Of a DNA stretch of 64,000 nucleotides, positions 1-9,297 are shown piece by piece. The DNA comes from Microvirga lotononidis. Lineage in GTDB: Bacteria; Pseudomonadota; Alphaproteobacteria; Rhizobiales; Beijerinckiaceae. The position numbers and the translations under genes are program-made. The first letter of the stretch is position 1. Each line of letters opens with the position of its first letter. The stretch is from positions 3,882,001 to 3,946,000 of the forward strand of contig NZ_CP141048.1 of the NCBI RefSeq assembly GCF_034627025.1, read 5' to 3'. The notes below the pieces were generated by a model. That model was not told where the DNA came from. It was given only the letters and a program-made list of their open reading frames with translations, and did not search any database.

Positions 1-2
1 AG

Positions 3-359
3 GCGGATGCCAAGAAGGCGCAGGCCGATGTCGAGAAGGCTCAGGCCGACGCGGAACGGGCGAAGCAGGAAGCCAAGCGGGTCGAGGCCCAGGCCCAGAT
101 CGCCGCCGCCCAGGCGGAGGAATTGCGGCACGCATCCGTGGCAACGCCCGTCGACGATGCGCAGCTTGGGCAGAAGCAGCGCCGCCTGATTCAGCAGAAG
201 CTCCGCGATCTCGGCCTCTACACGGGGCCGATCGACGCCATCATGGGACCTCTGACGCGGGAAGCGATCATGGGTTACCAGAAGAGCCGCAACGCATCCG
301 TCACGGGTTATCTCACGGCCGAGCAGTTCGACGCGCTTCTTCCCAAGGAGGCGCAATAA
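3..359 (+). CDS. Peptidoglycan-binding domain protein (3' part only)
   Basis: The reading frame is open from the first bases of the window, so the 5' end lies outside. The visible part begins with about 40 residues of Ala/Lys/Glu/Gln-rich sequence (repeats like ADAxKAQAD), which should form a long charged helix or coiled coil. The last 70 residues look like a PG_binding_1 module: QQKLRDLGLYTGPIDAIMG, then TREAIMGYQ, and a C-terminal LTAEQFDALL helix. This module normally binds peptidoglycan in the periplasm of Gram-negative bacteria, and the helix could act as a spacer. No catalytic domain is visible, although one could lie upstream. The stop is 35 bp from the stop of the convergent downstream gene. 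Confidence 0.75.
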   Translation, partial: ADAKKAQADVEKAQADAERAKQEAKRVEAQAQIAAAQAEELRHASVATPVDDAQLGQKQRRLIQQKLRDLGLYTGPIDAIMGPLTREAIMGYQKSRNASVTGYLTAEQFDALLPKEAQ

Positions 360-394
360 TCGGGTGCCGCGGGGCTACGACGCTCCGCGCAGGC

Positions 395-853
395 TCATTC
401 CTGGGGCGGAGGCTCCACCCGGACGGATTGGATGCGGATCCGTCCCTGGATGATCACTTCGGCAGGCTCCGTCTCCGACGTCGCACGGGCAGGCGCGGAC
501 GATCCCGCGAGCTCCGACGCCTGTTCGGGCGGACCCTCCCAGCCTTCCGAGCGCCAGGCAGCCTGCTGCTCGTCGAGGTCGAGCACGCCTTCCTGGTCCA
601 GAATGCCGACCGCCGTCTCGACCTCGGACGCGTCGCATTTGACGATGACGACCGTTCCGCCCCGGATCACGCCCTCCGCATAGGCATGGGCATCGGTGCG
701 CGACACCCCCAGATCCTCCAGGAGAGGAGCCAGGTTGTGAGGGGTCGTCCAGATGTCGATGGCGCTCGCCGGAATGCCGGCCTGCCTCATGCGGCTTGCC
801 GCTTCGTTGGCATGTCGCTCGCTGTGGAAGAGGGACGTGACTGTCTTGGTCAT
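395..853 (-). CDS. Small general-stress-type protein (GSP17M/YflT-like)
   Basis: A 152-residue soluble protein. The N-terminal ~85 residues (MTKTVTSLFHSERHANEAAS, then a GIP turn, then VIRGGTVVIVKC) have the beta-alpha layout of the general stress protein 17M / YflT family: a strand, a helix that pairs against it, and a glycine-rich turn before the last strand. The C-terminal 60 residues are acidic and probably disordered, ending in RIQSVRVEPPPQE. The start at 853 is preferred over upstream in-frame starts because an AGGGGAT ribosome-binding sequence lies just upstream and homology-like sequence begins there. The molecular function of this family is not established, and the assignment rests on sequence pattern only. 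Confidence 0.6.
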   Translation of the reverse strand: MTKTVTSLFHSERHANEAASRMRQAGIPASAIDIWTTPHNLAPLLEDLGVSRTDAHAYAEGVIRGGTVVIVKCDASEVETAVGILDQEGVLDLDEQQAAWRSEGWEGPPEQASELAGSSAPARATSETEPAEVIIQGRIRIQSVRVEPPPQE

Positions 854-1073
854 CGGGTCGATCCCCTGCGGGTTCGCGCGATGCGCCCATGCGTCTGACC
901 ACAAAGGGTCTTCCGGGCGCTCCCGGCTTGCTCTGCCCTTCATCAATGTATCACGCCGCAACCGCCTCCACCACAGAGCGGGCGGGCCATGGCGGTACCT
1001 GCATGGACCGAAGCTTTGCCTTTTTGCCCGGTCTGGACAGAATTCCTGCCGGAGTTAACGGATTAACGACGAC

Positions 1074-3422
1074 TTGCGGCGAAATCTGGCGGAGATCGTC
1101 GCCCGAGAGCTCGGATCGAAACCCGTTTTGCCTGATTATGTGATCATCCTCCTCATTGTCCTGACCGCCGCGACGGGAATCATCGGCGTCGCGTTGCTCT
1201 TCGCACGCGGCTACGACGGCGATCTCGCGAAGGCCGAGGGCGAACTGGCGAACCTCGCGCTGTCGCTGCAGGAGAGGACGGACGAGGTCCTCCAATCCGT
1301 CGAGAGCGTCCTGCGGGACGTGGTGGGCCGGATTCCGCAGAACTGCCTGCAGGCGCATGAATTCGACGGGTTCGCCGCCTCGCAGGCCACGAAGGCCATT
1401 CTCGTCGGCGCGTGTCATTCCCTGTCCCAGATCGTCCGCATCGACCTCGTCAATGCCCGCGGCCGGATCGTCGGCTCCTCGACGCCGCGCCCGATGTCCG
1501 ATCCGATCTATGTCCGGGACACGACCTATTACCGGGCTCTCTCGACCGATCCGTCTCTCACCCTGTACCTGGGCGAGCCGATGCGGATCCTCGCGACCGG
1601 CAAGAGAGTTCTGTCGCTCGCCCGGAAGATCGAGAGCGCCGAGGGACAGTTTCTCGGCCTCGTCGTGTCCACCATCGATCTCGGCCATTTCGAGAGGATC
1701 TACAAGGATCATCTGAGGACCCTTTCGCTGGCGATCACGCTCTATCGCCGCGACGGGGTCATCCTCACCCATTGCCCATTCTCCGAGCGAGCGCTCGGGC
1801 GCCGCGTCTGGCGGCCCAACACGCCGTTGCAGCGCCTGATCGGCAAGAATGTTCCGACCATCATCCGCGATCTCAGCTGGATCGACCGGAAGGAGCGGGT
1901 GGTCGCGCTTCGTCCGCTCGCCCATTATCCGGCTGGTCTTGCCGTGAGCCGGACCGTGGCCGAACTCATGGCGGGGCGGCGACTGGAGAGCCGCCTGATC
2001 TCGTTCTTCGCCTACGTGATGGATATCGGGATCGAGGCGGCGAGCCTGCTCGGGTTGAGGCATGTGAGAACCGGCATCCTGCGGGCGGCCAGCGAGAGCT
2101 ACCTGTCGCGGCACGATGTCCTGACCAAGCTTCCCAACCGGCTTCTCTTCGTCGAGAACCTGAAGCGGACGTTTCTTGCCGCCCAGCGCTCCAGCACCGA
2201 TTTCGCGCTGCACCTGATCGATCTCAACCGGTTCAAGGACATCAACGACAATCACGGCCACGGGGTGGGCGACGAGATCGTCCAGGCCGTGGCGCGGCGT
2301 CTGCGCGAGCGGCTCCGCAAGACCGACTTCATCGCCCGCATCGGCGGCGACGAGTTCGCCATCATCCAGCGGCCGATCAGGAACCGGCAGCATGTGGTCG
2401 ATTTCATCGCGTCGATCCAGGCCGCCATGCAGGTCCCGTGCACAGCCGGCAACACCGAGATCGAGATCGGCCTGTCCATCGGCGTCGCCATCGCGTCCAC
2501 CGACGGCAAGACCTCGACCGATCTGATGAAGGCTGCCGACGTCGCGCTTTACGCAGCCAAGTCGGATTCCAGCAGCAGCTACAGGATCTACGACTCGAAC
2601 ATCAAGGATACGCGGGCGGAGCGCCGCGCCCTCGAGGGAGCTCTGAGGAGCGCCCATGACAACCGGGAGTTCGAGCTGTTCTATCAGCCCATCCTCGACC
2701 TGACGACGAACAGGATGTGGGGCTGCGAGGCCCTGGTGCGCTGGAAGCACCCGTCGAAGGGCATGATCTCGCCGTTGCAGTTCGTTCCGGCGGCCGAGGA
2801 ATCGGGCCTCATCGGTCCCATCGGGGATTGGATCCTCGAGGAGGCCTGCGTCACCGCCATGTCGTGGGAGGTGCCGCTCAAGGTCGCGGTCAATCTCTCG
2901 CCGGTGCAGTTCCGGAACCGGGACGTGTTCGCGAGCGTCAAGCGGGCCCTGGACATCTCCGGGATACCCGCCCAGCGCCTGGCCCTGGAGATCACGGAAT
3001 CCGTCAAGCTCACGGAGGAAGCCACCGCGACCCTGAAGCGCCTCAAGGCTCTCGGCGTCTCGATCGCCCTCGACGATTTCGGCACCGGCTACGCGTCGAT
3101 GAGCTATCTCAGGAGCTTTCCCTTCGACAAGATCAAGATCGACCAGTCCTTCGTGCGCAGCATGCTCGATTCGTCCGACAGTCGCGCGATCATCAAGGCG
3201 ACGATCGGCCTCGCGAAGGACCTGAAGATGAGCACGACGGCGGAAGGTGTCGAGACGGAAGAGCAGCTCAATGCGCTGCGTCTCGCCGGTGCCTCCCAGG
3301 CTCAGGGCTACCTGATCGCCAAGCCCATGTCCCGCGAAGCCATCGCGAGCTTCATCGTGGATGCACAGAAGTCCCAGCCGAGGGCACGTGACGAGCAGGG
3401 CGCGGCACGGGCGGTCGCCTAG
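1074..3422 (+). CDS. Membrane-anchored GGDEF-EAL c-di-GMP enzyme
   Basis: A 782-residue protein that should make and/or degrade cyclic di-GMP. A transmembrane helix spans about residues 22-44, followed by a ~265-residue periplasmic region with a Cache-like pattern (DPIYVRDTTYY, then LGEPMRI and LSLARKI). A second hydrophobic stretch lies near 308-330. The GGDEF domain has an intact GGDEF motif at 424-428 and an RxxD inhibitory site at 415-418, so product inhibition is plausible. The EAL domain keeps EAL (552-554), NLSPVQF, EITE, DDFGTGY, KIDQSF and EGVET, so phosphodiesterase activity is also plausible. The start is a TTG with no strong ribosome-binding site, and no better in-frame start precedes the membrane helix. 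Which activity dominates cannot be told from sequence. Confidence 0.93.
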   Translation: MRRNLAEIVARELGSKPVLPDYVIILLIVLTAATGIIGVALLFARGYDGDLAKAEGELANLALSLQERTDEVLQSVESVLRDVVGRIPQNCLQAHEFDGFAASQATKAILVGACHSLSQIVRIDLVNARGRIVGSSTPRPMSDPIYVRDTTYYRALSTDPSLTLYLGEPMRILATGKRVLSLARKIESAEGQFLGLVVSTIDLGHFERIYKDHLRTLSLAITLYRRDGVILTHCPFSERALGRRVWRPNTPLQRLIGKNVPTIIRDLSWIDRKERVVALRPLAHYPAGLAVSRTVAELMAGRRLESRLISFFAYVMDIGIEAASLLGLRHVRTGILRAASESYLSRHDVLTKLPNRLLFVENLKRTFLAAQRSSTDFALHLIDLNRFKDINDNHGHGVGDEIVQAVARRLRERLRKTDFIARIGGDEFAIIQRPIRNRQHVVDFIASIQAAMQVPCTAGNTEIEIGLSIGVAIASTDGKTSTDLMKAADVALYAAKSDSSSSYRIYDSNIKDTRAERRALEGALRSAHDNREFELFYQPILDLTTNRMWGCEALVRWKHPSKGMISPLQFVPAAEESGLIGPIGDWILEEACVTAMSWEVPLKVAVNLSPVQFRNRDVFASVKRALDISGIPAQRLALEITESVKLTEEATATLKRLKALGVSIALDDFGTGYASMSYLRSFPFDKIKIDQSFVRSMLDSSDSRAIIKATIGLAKDLKMSTTAEGVETEEQLNALRLAGASQAQGYLIAKPMSREAIASFIVDAQKSQPRARDEQGAARAVA

Positions 3423-3787
3423 AGCATCGTCACCCGCAAAACCGGTTCCCGCTCTTGCCTTCATTGCCGTGGAGCGGCGAGCGCTTTCGATCCGAACCGA
3501 CAGCCGGTCCTGGTCCGTCCCTGGAACGATGCGCACAAATGCAACACCCCTGTTGTTTCTGTCGCCCCTGTTAAGAATGTATCCCTCGTCGCATTGACAC
3601 TAACCCTCCGTCTTGAGCAGGTTCCTCTGCGGAACTTGGGCTTGTTGGCTCACAGTTTTCCTGCCGAAACCTGTGCGGTGGCGGGCAGTTCCCAACATGT
3701 GAAACGTAATTACCATCTGCGCCCTTGGTCCACCGGCTCCGAGAGGATCCCCATCCGATGGGGTGCGCAGGCGCCAAGGGGGCACCA
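3423..3787. other. Intergenic region upstream of the RTX gene
   Basis: A 365-bp stretch without a convincing gene. Bases 3421-3463 resemble one half of a dispersed alphaproteobacterial intergenic repeat (AGAGCATC, then AAAACCGGTTCCCGCTCTTGC). A TTGACA hexamer at about 3594-3599 could be a -35 element for the RTX gene, but no good -10 follows at 16-18 bp. The region is lower in GC than its surroundings. Confidence 0.4.
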
Positions 3788-6700
3788 ATGGTCAACGGCA
3801 CCTACTCTTTCGAACCTGGCAGCGGAACGTTGACCGGCTTCGACTGGGTAAGCAAGACAGGCAGCTATGTCTTGAACTCTGCTGCCAGTGTGCGGCTGGT
3901 GTTCGAGACCGAGAGTGGGGTTCTCACGGAGCCTGTCTATTTTGACAACGTTCCAATGGGCAAAGGTCTGCCCCTTGGTACTAACGTCCCGGAGACGTCA
4001 CTCAGGATTCATGCGACCGACAGCGCTAACGGCCTGCAGCCCCACACCTTCGATTTGAGGTCCCTTTACCTGTTCAATCCGAACCCCGGGACCACACAGA
4101 TCCTTAGAATTACAGCCGATAACGGTTCCTACCAGACAGTCAACCTTCTCGATGAAGGTGCCTTCGTCACATTTTTCGGATCGGGATTCCTCGGCATCCG
4201 GTCCTTCACGATTACGGCCGACACCGATATTACACCCAACAACGCCACGCCGGGTGAGTTCTGTGGATTGGTTGACAACATCGTCCTGGAGAACATCCAG
4301 CCTGCGGATGTGACGGGGCCATCCATCATCTCAGTCACCGTGCCTGCGACCAAGACCTATGCCTCTGGCCAGGCTCTGATGTTCACTGTGAATTTCAACG
4401 AGGCCGCAACCGTCGACGTCACGGGCGGCCATCCGAGAATCCAACTCACAATCGGGAGCCAGACGGTCTATGCCGATTACGTGAGCGGCTCCGGGACAAG
4501 TGCGCTGACCTTCCGCTACACCGTCCTGCCGGGACAGGTCGATGTCGATGGCATCATGATCGGCTCCCTCCAGCTCAACGGTGGAACGATCAAGGATGCA
4601 GCAGGCAACAATGCTTCGACGACCCTGACCAATGTAGGGTCGACCGCGAATGTCCTCGTTGACGGCGTCGCACCGACGGTCACCATCTCCAGCAGCGCGC
4701 AGTCCCTTAAGGCCGGTGAGACGGCCACCATAACCTTCACGTTCAGCGAGGATCCGGGGGGCAGCTTCACGGGGGCCGATATCACCGTCAGCGGCGGGAC
4801 CCTGTCCGGGCTGTCGGGTTCGGGAACCGTACGAACGGCCACCTTCACGCCGAATACGAACACCAACAACGGCCCTGCGAGCATAACGGTCGCGGCCGGC
4901 TCCTATGCGGATGCCGCCGGCAATCTGGGCGGCGCTGGCGCCTCTCCGTCGATCATTGTCGACACGTCGCCACCCACGGTGAGCATTACCTGCGACAAGC
5001 CGTTCCTGAAGGCCGGTGAGACCGCTACTATCACGTTCACATTCAGTGAGGATCCGGGGTCGAGCTTCAGCTGGGATGGCAGCAGCGGCGACATCGTCGT
5101 CGTCGGCGGCACCCTGTCGGCGATCTCGGGCACGGGCACCACACGGACGGCGATCTTCACGCCCGCGGCATACACGAACAATGGCAGCGCCAGCATCTCG
5201 GTCCAGGGTGCCGGCTACCAGGATGCAGCGGGCAATACGGGCTCCGATGCCAGCCTGTCATTCGCTTTCGACACTCTCGCGCCGAGCACCCCGGGCGCTC
5301 CGGCTCTCGCCGCTGGAGACGATACGGGCGCCTCGAACCGCGACCAGATCACCAACAAGAACGTGTTGACCTTCACCGGCAGCGCCGAGGACGGTACGAC
5401 CGTCAGGCTGTACGCCGGTGTCGTCGAGATCGGCCACGTGACCGCCACCGGGGGCACGTACAGCATCGCGGCCGCCGGTCTGGCCGAAGGCACGCACACG
5501 ATCATCGCGGTCGCGATCGATGCCAACGGCAATACGAGTACGGCGTCGGGTGCATTGGTGATAACGATCGACCGGACGGCGCCGACGGGAGTTGCCAGTG
5601 CGGCGTTCTCGAACGACAGCGGTTCATCGAACACCGACTTCGTGACGAACCACGCCATGCAGACCATCAGCGGCACCCTGGACGCGGCCACTGAGAATGG
5701 CGACACCGTCTTGGTTTCTCTCGACAATGGCCAGAGCTGGGTCCATGCCACTCATGCCGTCGGCACCATGAGCTGGTCGCTGAGCGGCGTGATGCTCACG
5801 GGCAGCGGCACCCTGCTGGTCAAGGTCGAGGATATGGCGGGTAACAGCGGGAACGTCTTCTCGCATGCCTATGTCCTCGACACGACGTCGCCATCGATCA
5901 CCGTCGGTGCGCTGATGCTCTCGTCCGACACAGGAGCCTCGGACAGCGATTTCGTCACCACGGTCGCCGATCAGACCGTGACCGCAACCCTATCCAGTGC
6001 CCTCGCGGCGGGCGATACCCTGTACGGCTCGGTCGATGGCGGCCGGCACTGGACCGACATCACCGCCATGGTGAACGGGACCTCGATCGTTTGGACCGGC
6101 GTGACCTTGGAAGCCGGGAGCAACGCACTGCATTTCAAGGTAGTCGACCTAGCCGGCAACCAGGGTGGGACCACAGTCCGATCCTACACGCTCGACACCG
6201 GCACGCCGACGGCACCGCGCCTGTCTCTGGCGCATGACAGCGGCATCGACGGCGACGGGCTGACCAATTCCGGCGTGGTGATCGTCTCGGGGCTCGAGAG
6301 CGACGCGGCCTGGCAGTACACCACCGACAATGGTCACAGCTGGACCACCGGCACCGGCAACAGCCTGACCCTGATCGGCGACGGAGCGCATCAGGTCCAG
6401 GTGCGCCAGACGAGCCAAGCCGGCAACGTCTCGCTGGTGTCGGACGCACTGAGCTTCACCCTCGACAGTCAGGCGCCGACGGTCGCCATCGCGTTGTCCT
6501 CCACCCAATTGGCCCTCGGCCAGAGCGCCGTCGTCACCTTCACGTTCTCGGAAGTGCCGGTGGGCTTCTCGATCGCGGACGTGACGGTTGAGAACGGCAC
6601 GCTCTCAGCCCTGACGGCATCGGGAACGGATCCGCGCGTCTACACCGCCATCCTGACCCCGAACGGAAACCAGGCCACGAGCCACAACCTGATCACGGTC

Positions 6701-8035
6701 GGCACCGGCTGGAGCGATGCAGCCGGCAATGCACCGGTCGCCGGCACCGCCTCGCTGCCCTACAGCGTCGATACGCGCCAAACCGACGGCCTGAACGTGG
6801 TGGTCTCTCCCATCACTTATCCGGACGGCAGCACGGGTCGGACCCTCACGATCCCGGTGGTGACGTCCGGTCGTGTTGACACGGACGGGACCGCGGGCCT
6901 TGCCGACATTCCGCTGGTGACGTCCGGCGGGCAAACCGTGCTCCTGGCGCAGCTGCCGGTGGGCTACGGCCTGCAGGTCAGCGGCCCGGCCGCGCCGAAG
7001 ACCGCGGGCACCTCGCTCTCCGACCTGATCCGCGAGATCCAGGCCCATACCCCAGCCGGGTCGCCCGATCAGGGGCAGCTTGCCGGGGGCGGGGCCGGCT
7101 TCCTCGGCCTGCTGCCGGGCGACCGCCCGCTGATCGTGCAGACGATCACGCCCACGATGCTGCCCGGCAGCCTTTCGGCCCCGGGCCAGCCGTTGCTGAT
7201 CTCCGGCACCCCGGCCGCGCCCGGCCTGCCCCAGACCGCCCTGGTGATCGACACCAGCGGGCTGCCGCCGGGCACCCACCTCCAGCTCGACAACGTCGAC
7301 TTCGCCGCGGTGATCGGCGCGGTGACGATCACCGGCGGCGCGGGCGCGCAGGTGGTGTTCGGCGACAGCGCCAACCAGCACATCGTGCTCGGCGCCGACG
7401 ACGACACGCTGCATGGCGGCGGCGGCGACGACTACATCGGCTCGCATGGCGGCAACGACTGGCTCTATGGCGACGCCGGCAACGACACCGTCTCGGGCGG
7501 GGAGGGCAACGACTGGCTCTTCGGCGGCAGCGGCCATGACTGGCTTTACGGCGGCACCGGCCATGACCGGCTCGAGGGCGGCGCCGGCAACGACCATCTG
7601 CTGGGGGAATCCGGCAACGACACTTTGCTCGGCGGCGAGGGCAACGACCGCCTCGCCGGCGGGCTCGGCCGCGACACGATGTGGGGCGGCGCCGGCAAGG
7701 ACGTGTTCGTCTTCAGCGCGGTCAAGGACAGCAAGGTCGGATCGCAGCGCGACGTCATCGCCGACTTCCAGTCCGGACGGGACAGGATCGACCTGCGCGA
7801 CATCGATGCCAACACGCTGCGCAAGGGCAATCAGAAGTTCGTCTGGGCCGGCGCCGACGGTCCCTTCCTGCTCGCGCAGGAAAGCGCGCATGTCCTGAAG
7901 GCCGGCTTCACCGGCAAGGCCGGCGAGCTGCGCTTCGACCGCGGCATCCTGATGGGCGACGTCAACGGCGACGGCCGGGCCGACTTCGAGATCAAGATCG
8001 TCGGCAAGTTCGCCTTCGGCGACGTGATCCTCTGA
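3788..8035 (+). CDS. Large secreted protein with Ig-like repeats and C-terminal RTX domain
   Basis: A 1,415-residue protein without an N-terminal signal peptide. Residues ~1-180 form a unique N-terminal domain. Residues ~190-1000 are a chain of bacterial Ig-like modules: two near-identical units contain KAGETATITFTFSEDP, and others share DTGASxxDxxT and xDxAGN linkers. After a Pro/Gly-rich region come about nine glycine-rich calcium-binding nonapeptides (GGxGNDxLxG; DNA ~7410-7690) and a serralysin-type C-terminal module (KDVFVFSAVKDS, DVIADFQSGRDRIDLRDID). This architecture is typical of type I-secreted adhesins and biofilm proteins. No type I secretion genes lie nearby, so the exporter must be elsewhere. 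The start at 3788 opens MVNGTYSFEPGSG; an upstream in-frame start at 3725 adds 21 low-quality residues. GC rises markedly from the 5' to the 3' end. Confidence 0.9.
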   Translation: MVNGTYSFEPGSGTLTGFDWVSKTGSYVLNSAASVRLVFETESGVLTEPVYFDNVPMGKGLPLGTNVPETSLRIHATDSANGLQPHTFDLRSLYLFNPNPGTTQILRITADNGSYQTVNLLDEGAFVTFFGSGFLGIRSFTITADTDITPNNATPGEFCGLVDNIVLENIQPADVTGPSIISVTVPATKTYASGQALMFTVNFNEAATVDVTGGHPRIQLTIGSQTVYADYVSGSGTSALTFRYTVLPGQVDVDGIMIGSLQLNGGTIKDAAGNNASTTLTNVGSTANVLVDGVAPTVTISSSAQSLKAGETATITFTFSEDPGGSFTGADITVSGGTLSGLSGSGTVRTATFTPNTNTNNGPASITVAAGSYADAAGNLGGAGASPSIIVDTSPPTVSITCDKPFLKAGETATITFTFSEDPGSSFSWDGSSGDIVVVGGTLSAISGTGTTRTAIFTPAAYTNNGSASISVQGAGYQDAAGNTGSDASLSFAFDTLAPSTPGAPALAAGDDTGASNRDQITNKNVLTFTGSAEDGTTVRLYAGVVEIGHVTATGGTYSIAAAGLAEGTHTIIAVAIDANGNTSTASGALVITIDRTAPTGVASAAFSNDSGSSNTDFVTNHAMQTISGTLDAATENGDTVLVSLDNGQSWVHATHAVGTMSWSLSGVMLTGSGTLLVKVEDMAGNSGNVFSHAYVLDTTSPSITVGALMLSSDTGASDSDFVTTVADQTVTATLSSALAAGDTLYGSVDGGRHWTDITAMVNGTSIVWTGVTLEAGSNALHFKVVDLAGNQGGTTVRSYTLDTGTPTAPRLSLAHDSGIDGDGLTNSGVVIVSGLESDAAWQYTTDNGHSWTTGTGNSLTLIGDGAHQVQVRQTSQAGNVSLVSDALSFTLDSQAPTVAIALSSTQLALGQSAVVTFTFSEVPVGFSIADVTVENGTLSALTASGTDPRVYTAILTPNGNQATSHNLITVGTGWSDAAGNAPVAGTASLPYSVDTRQTDGLNVVVSPITYPDGSTGRTLTIPVVTSGRVDTDGTAGLADIPLVTSGGQTVLLAQLPVGYGLQVSGPAAPKTAGTSLSDLIREIQAHTPAGSPDQGQLAGGGAGFLGLLPGDRPLIVQTITPTMLPGSLSAPGQPLLISGTPAAPGLPQTALVIDTSGLPPGTHLQLDNVDFAAVIGAVTITGGAGAQVVFGDSANQHIVLGADDDTLHGGGGDDYIGSHGGNDWLYGDAGNDTVSGGEGNDWLFGGSGHDWLYGGTGHDRLEGGAGNDHLLGESGNDTLLGGEGNDRLAGGLGRDTMWGGAGKDVFVFSAVKDSKVGSQRDVIADFQSGRDRIDLRDIDANTLRKGNQKFVWAGADGPFLLAQESAHVLKAGFTGKAGELRFDRGILMGDVNGDGRADFEIKIVGKFAFGDVIL

Positions 8036-8079
8036 CCGTGATCCTCTGACGGGGATCCTCTGACGGGGATCCTCTGCCA
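8024..8079. repeat. Four tandem 14-bp repeats over the RTX stop codon
   Basis: The units read GTGATCCTCTGACC, GTGATCCTCTGACG, GGGATCCTCTGACG and GGGATCCTCTGCCA. The first unit contains the last three codons (Val-Ile-Leu) and the TGA stop of the RTX gene; the other three lie in the spacer. This looks like repeated duplication of the gene's 3' tip. Confidence 0.9.
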
Positions 8080-8082
8080 CTG

Positions 8083-8110
8083 GGCCGGGCGGGACATGAA
8101 CCGCCCGGCC
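8083..8110 (+). terminator. Hairpin after the RTX gene
   Basis: GGCCGGGCGG (8083-8092) pairs perfectly with CCGCCCGGCC (8101-8110) across an 8-base loop and is followed by TTCTC. The strong GC stem fits a transcription terminator for the RTX gene, although the T tract is short. It sits 65 bp before the next start codon. Confidence 0.6.
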
Positions 8111-8174
8111 TTCTCCCGCCCCGACGGCTTTGCCCCGAACCGTCTCTCGTCCGCTGCTCTGTCCGGAGATCCTC

Positions 8175-8933
8175 ATGAAGCGCCTCGTGTTGTCCCTGTC
8201 CGCCCTGCTCGCCGGCCCGGCCCTGGCGGCCGACCTGCCGGCCCGTTCGGCCCCCGTGCCGCCGGCGGCGCCGCTCGCGGTCGATTGGAGCGGGTTCTAT
8301 GCCGGCGTGCACGGCGCCTGGATCGGCGACAGCGGCGAGGCGGAGCGCACCGGCGTGGTCGGGGTGGCGCCGGCGGCGCTGCCGACCCGGGCGGGCCTGA
8401 GCGGCTCCGGCCTCGGCGGCGGGGCGCAGCTCGGCTATCTGTGGCAGGTCGGCCGCGTGGTGGCGGGCCTGGAGGCGGACCTGACGGCGATGGACGTGGG
8501 CCGCAGCCGCAGCGGCTTCGGCAGCGATGGCGGGTTCGGGCTGCGCACGGAGCTGAGCTCGCAGATGAACTGGTTCGGCACGGTGAAGGGCCGGGTCGGC
8601 GTGACGCTGCCGAGCCTGCTGCCGATGGTGCAGGAGACGCTGGTGTATGTGACGGGCGGCCTGGCGCTGGCGCAGGTGGAGCGGGCGGCGCGGATCACGG
8701 TGGTGCCGCTGGGCGTGGGCCCGCAGGCGAGCGGCGACGACTGGACGGCCGGGTTCGTGGTCGGCGGCGGCTCGGAGCACCGGCTGACGCCGGCGCTCTC
8801 GCTCAAGAGCGAGACGCTGTACTACCGGCTTCAGGACGAGACGCTGACGCTCGCGCGCGGCGGCGATCAGGCAAGCTACCGCTTCAGGAACGACGGCTGG
8901 ATCAGCCGCCTCGGCCTCAACGTCCGGTTCTGA
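8175..8933 (+). CDS. Outer-membrane beta-barrel protein (Omp25/RopB-like)
   Basis: A 252-residue precursor. The signal peptide is clear: MKRLVLSLSALLAGPALA followed by ADLPAR, a typical AxA-type cleavage site. The mature part begins with a Pro/Ala-rich linker and then VDWSGFYAGVHGAWIG, the hallmark start of the alphaproteobacterial Omp25/RopB/Omp31 porin-like family. Alternating strands follow (GGGAQLGYLWQVGRVVAGLEAD, TVKGRVGVTLP, LVYVTGGLALAQV), and the protein ends in LGLNVRF with a terminal Phe, the BAM recognition signature. A GGAGAT ribosome-binding site at 8165-8170 fixes the start. These proteins sit in the outer membrane and are often involved in envelope stability. The coding sequence is extremely GC-rich. 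Confidence 0.88.
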   Translation: MKRLVLSLSALLAGPALAADLPARSAPVPPAAPLAVDWSGFYAGVHGAWIGDSGEAERTGVVGVAPAALPTRAGLSGSGLGGGAQLGYLWQVGRVVAGLEADLTAMDVGRSRSGFGSDGGFGLRTELSSQMNWFGTVKGRVGVTLPSLLPMVQETLVYVTGGLALAQVERAARITVVPLGVGPQASGDDWTAGFVVGGGSEHRLTPALSLKSETLYYRLQDETLTLARGGDQASYRFRNDGWISRLGLNVRF

Positions 8934-9050
8934 ACTCAGGTCTCTTACCGTAATCCGGATCGATCCCGAGGGGCATTCCACTTTCGGGGTCGATGCTCTA
9001 GATTCAACCATAATGGGTGACTTGGAGTCGCCCGGGTAAGAGCATCCGGA

Positions 9051-9293
9051 ATGCCGCTACTACTCGCAGAACAGTGCCGGGCCGCCCGCGGGCTCCTGGA
9101 CTGGACCCAGGAAGAACTCGCTGCCCGGGCGGACGTGTCGCGCAGCACCATCCGTGATTTCGAGAACGGTCGCCATCATCTCCACTCGGCGACGGCGCTC
9201 CAGGTCGTGGCGGCGCTGGAACGCGGCGGGGTCGTGCTGATCCCGCCGGACGAGGCCGGTCCCGGGGTGCGCCTTCGCAATCCCATCGCCTGA
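9051..9293 (+). CDS. Small XRE-family helix-turn-helix regulator
   Basis: An 80-residue protein consisting almost wholly of a Cro/CI-type DNA-binding domain. EQCRAARGLLDWTQEELAAR forms the first two helices; ADVSRSTIRDFENGRHHLH is the recognition region with the usual S-x-x-x-I-x-x-F/W-E-x-G pattern. The C-terminal helix is followed by GGVVLIPPDE, a short tail common in solitary XRE proteins of alphaproteobacteria that is often seen in stand-alone regulators. No partner toxin or metabolic gene is adjacent: the upstream gene encodes a porin-like protein, and the convergent neighbour is the last gene of the Mrp operon, whose stop is 36 bp away. The ribosome-binding site is weak. The target is unknown. 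Confidence 0.82.
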   Translation: MPLLLAEQCRAARGLLDWTQEELAARADVSRSTIRDFENGRHHLHSATALQVVAALERGGVVLIPPDEAGPGVRLRNPIA

Positions 9294-9297
9294 AGCA

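Noticed and set aside
951..3536. Very long minus-strand reading frame opposite the GGDEF-EAL gene
   Set aside because: It is an antisense shadow in high-GC DNA: Arg/Asp/Gly-rich, without domain signatures, while the plus strand carries intact GGDEF and EAL motifs.
6605..8176. 523-residue minus-strand frame opposite the RTX repeats
   Set aside because: It reads as low-complexity Val/Ala/Gly sequence generated by the complementary strand of RTX repeats. No start signal or family motif is seen.
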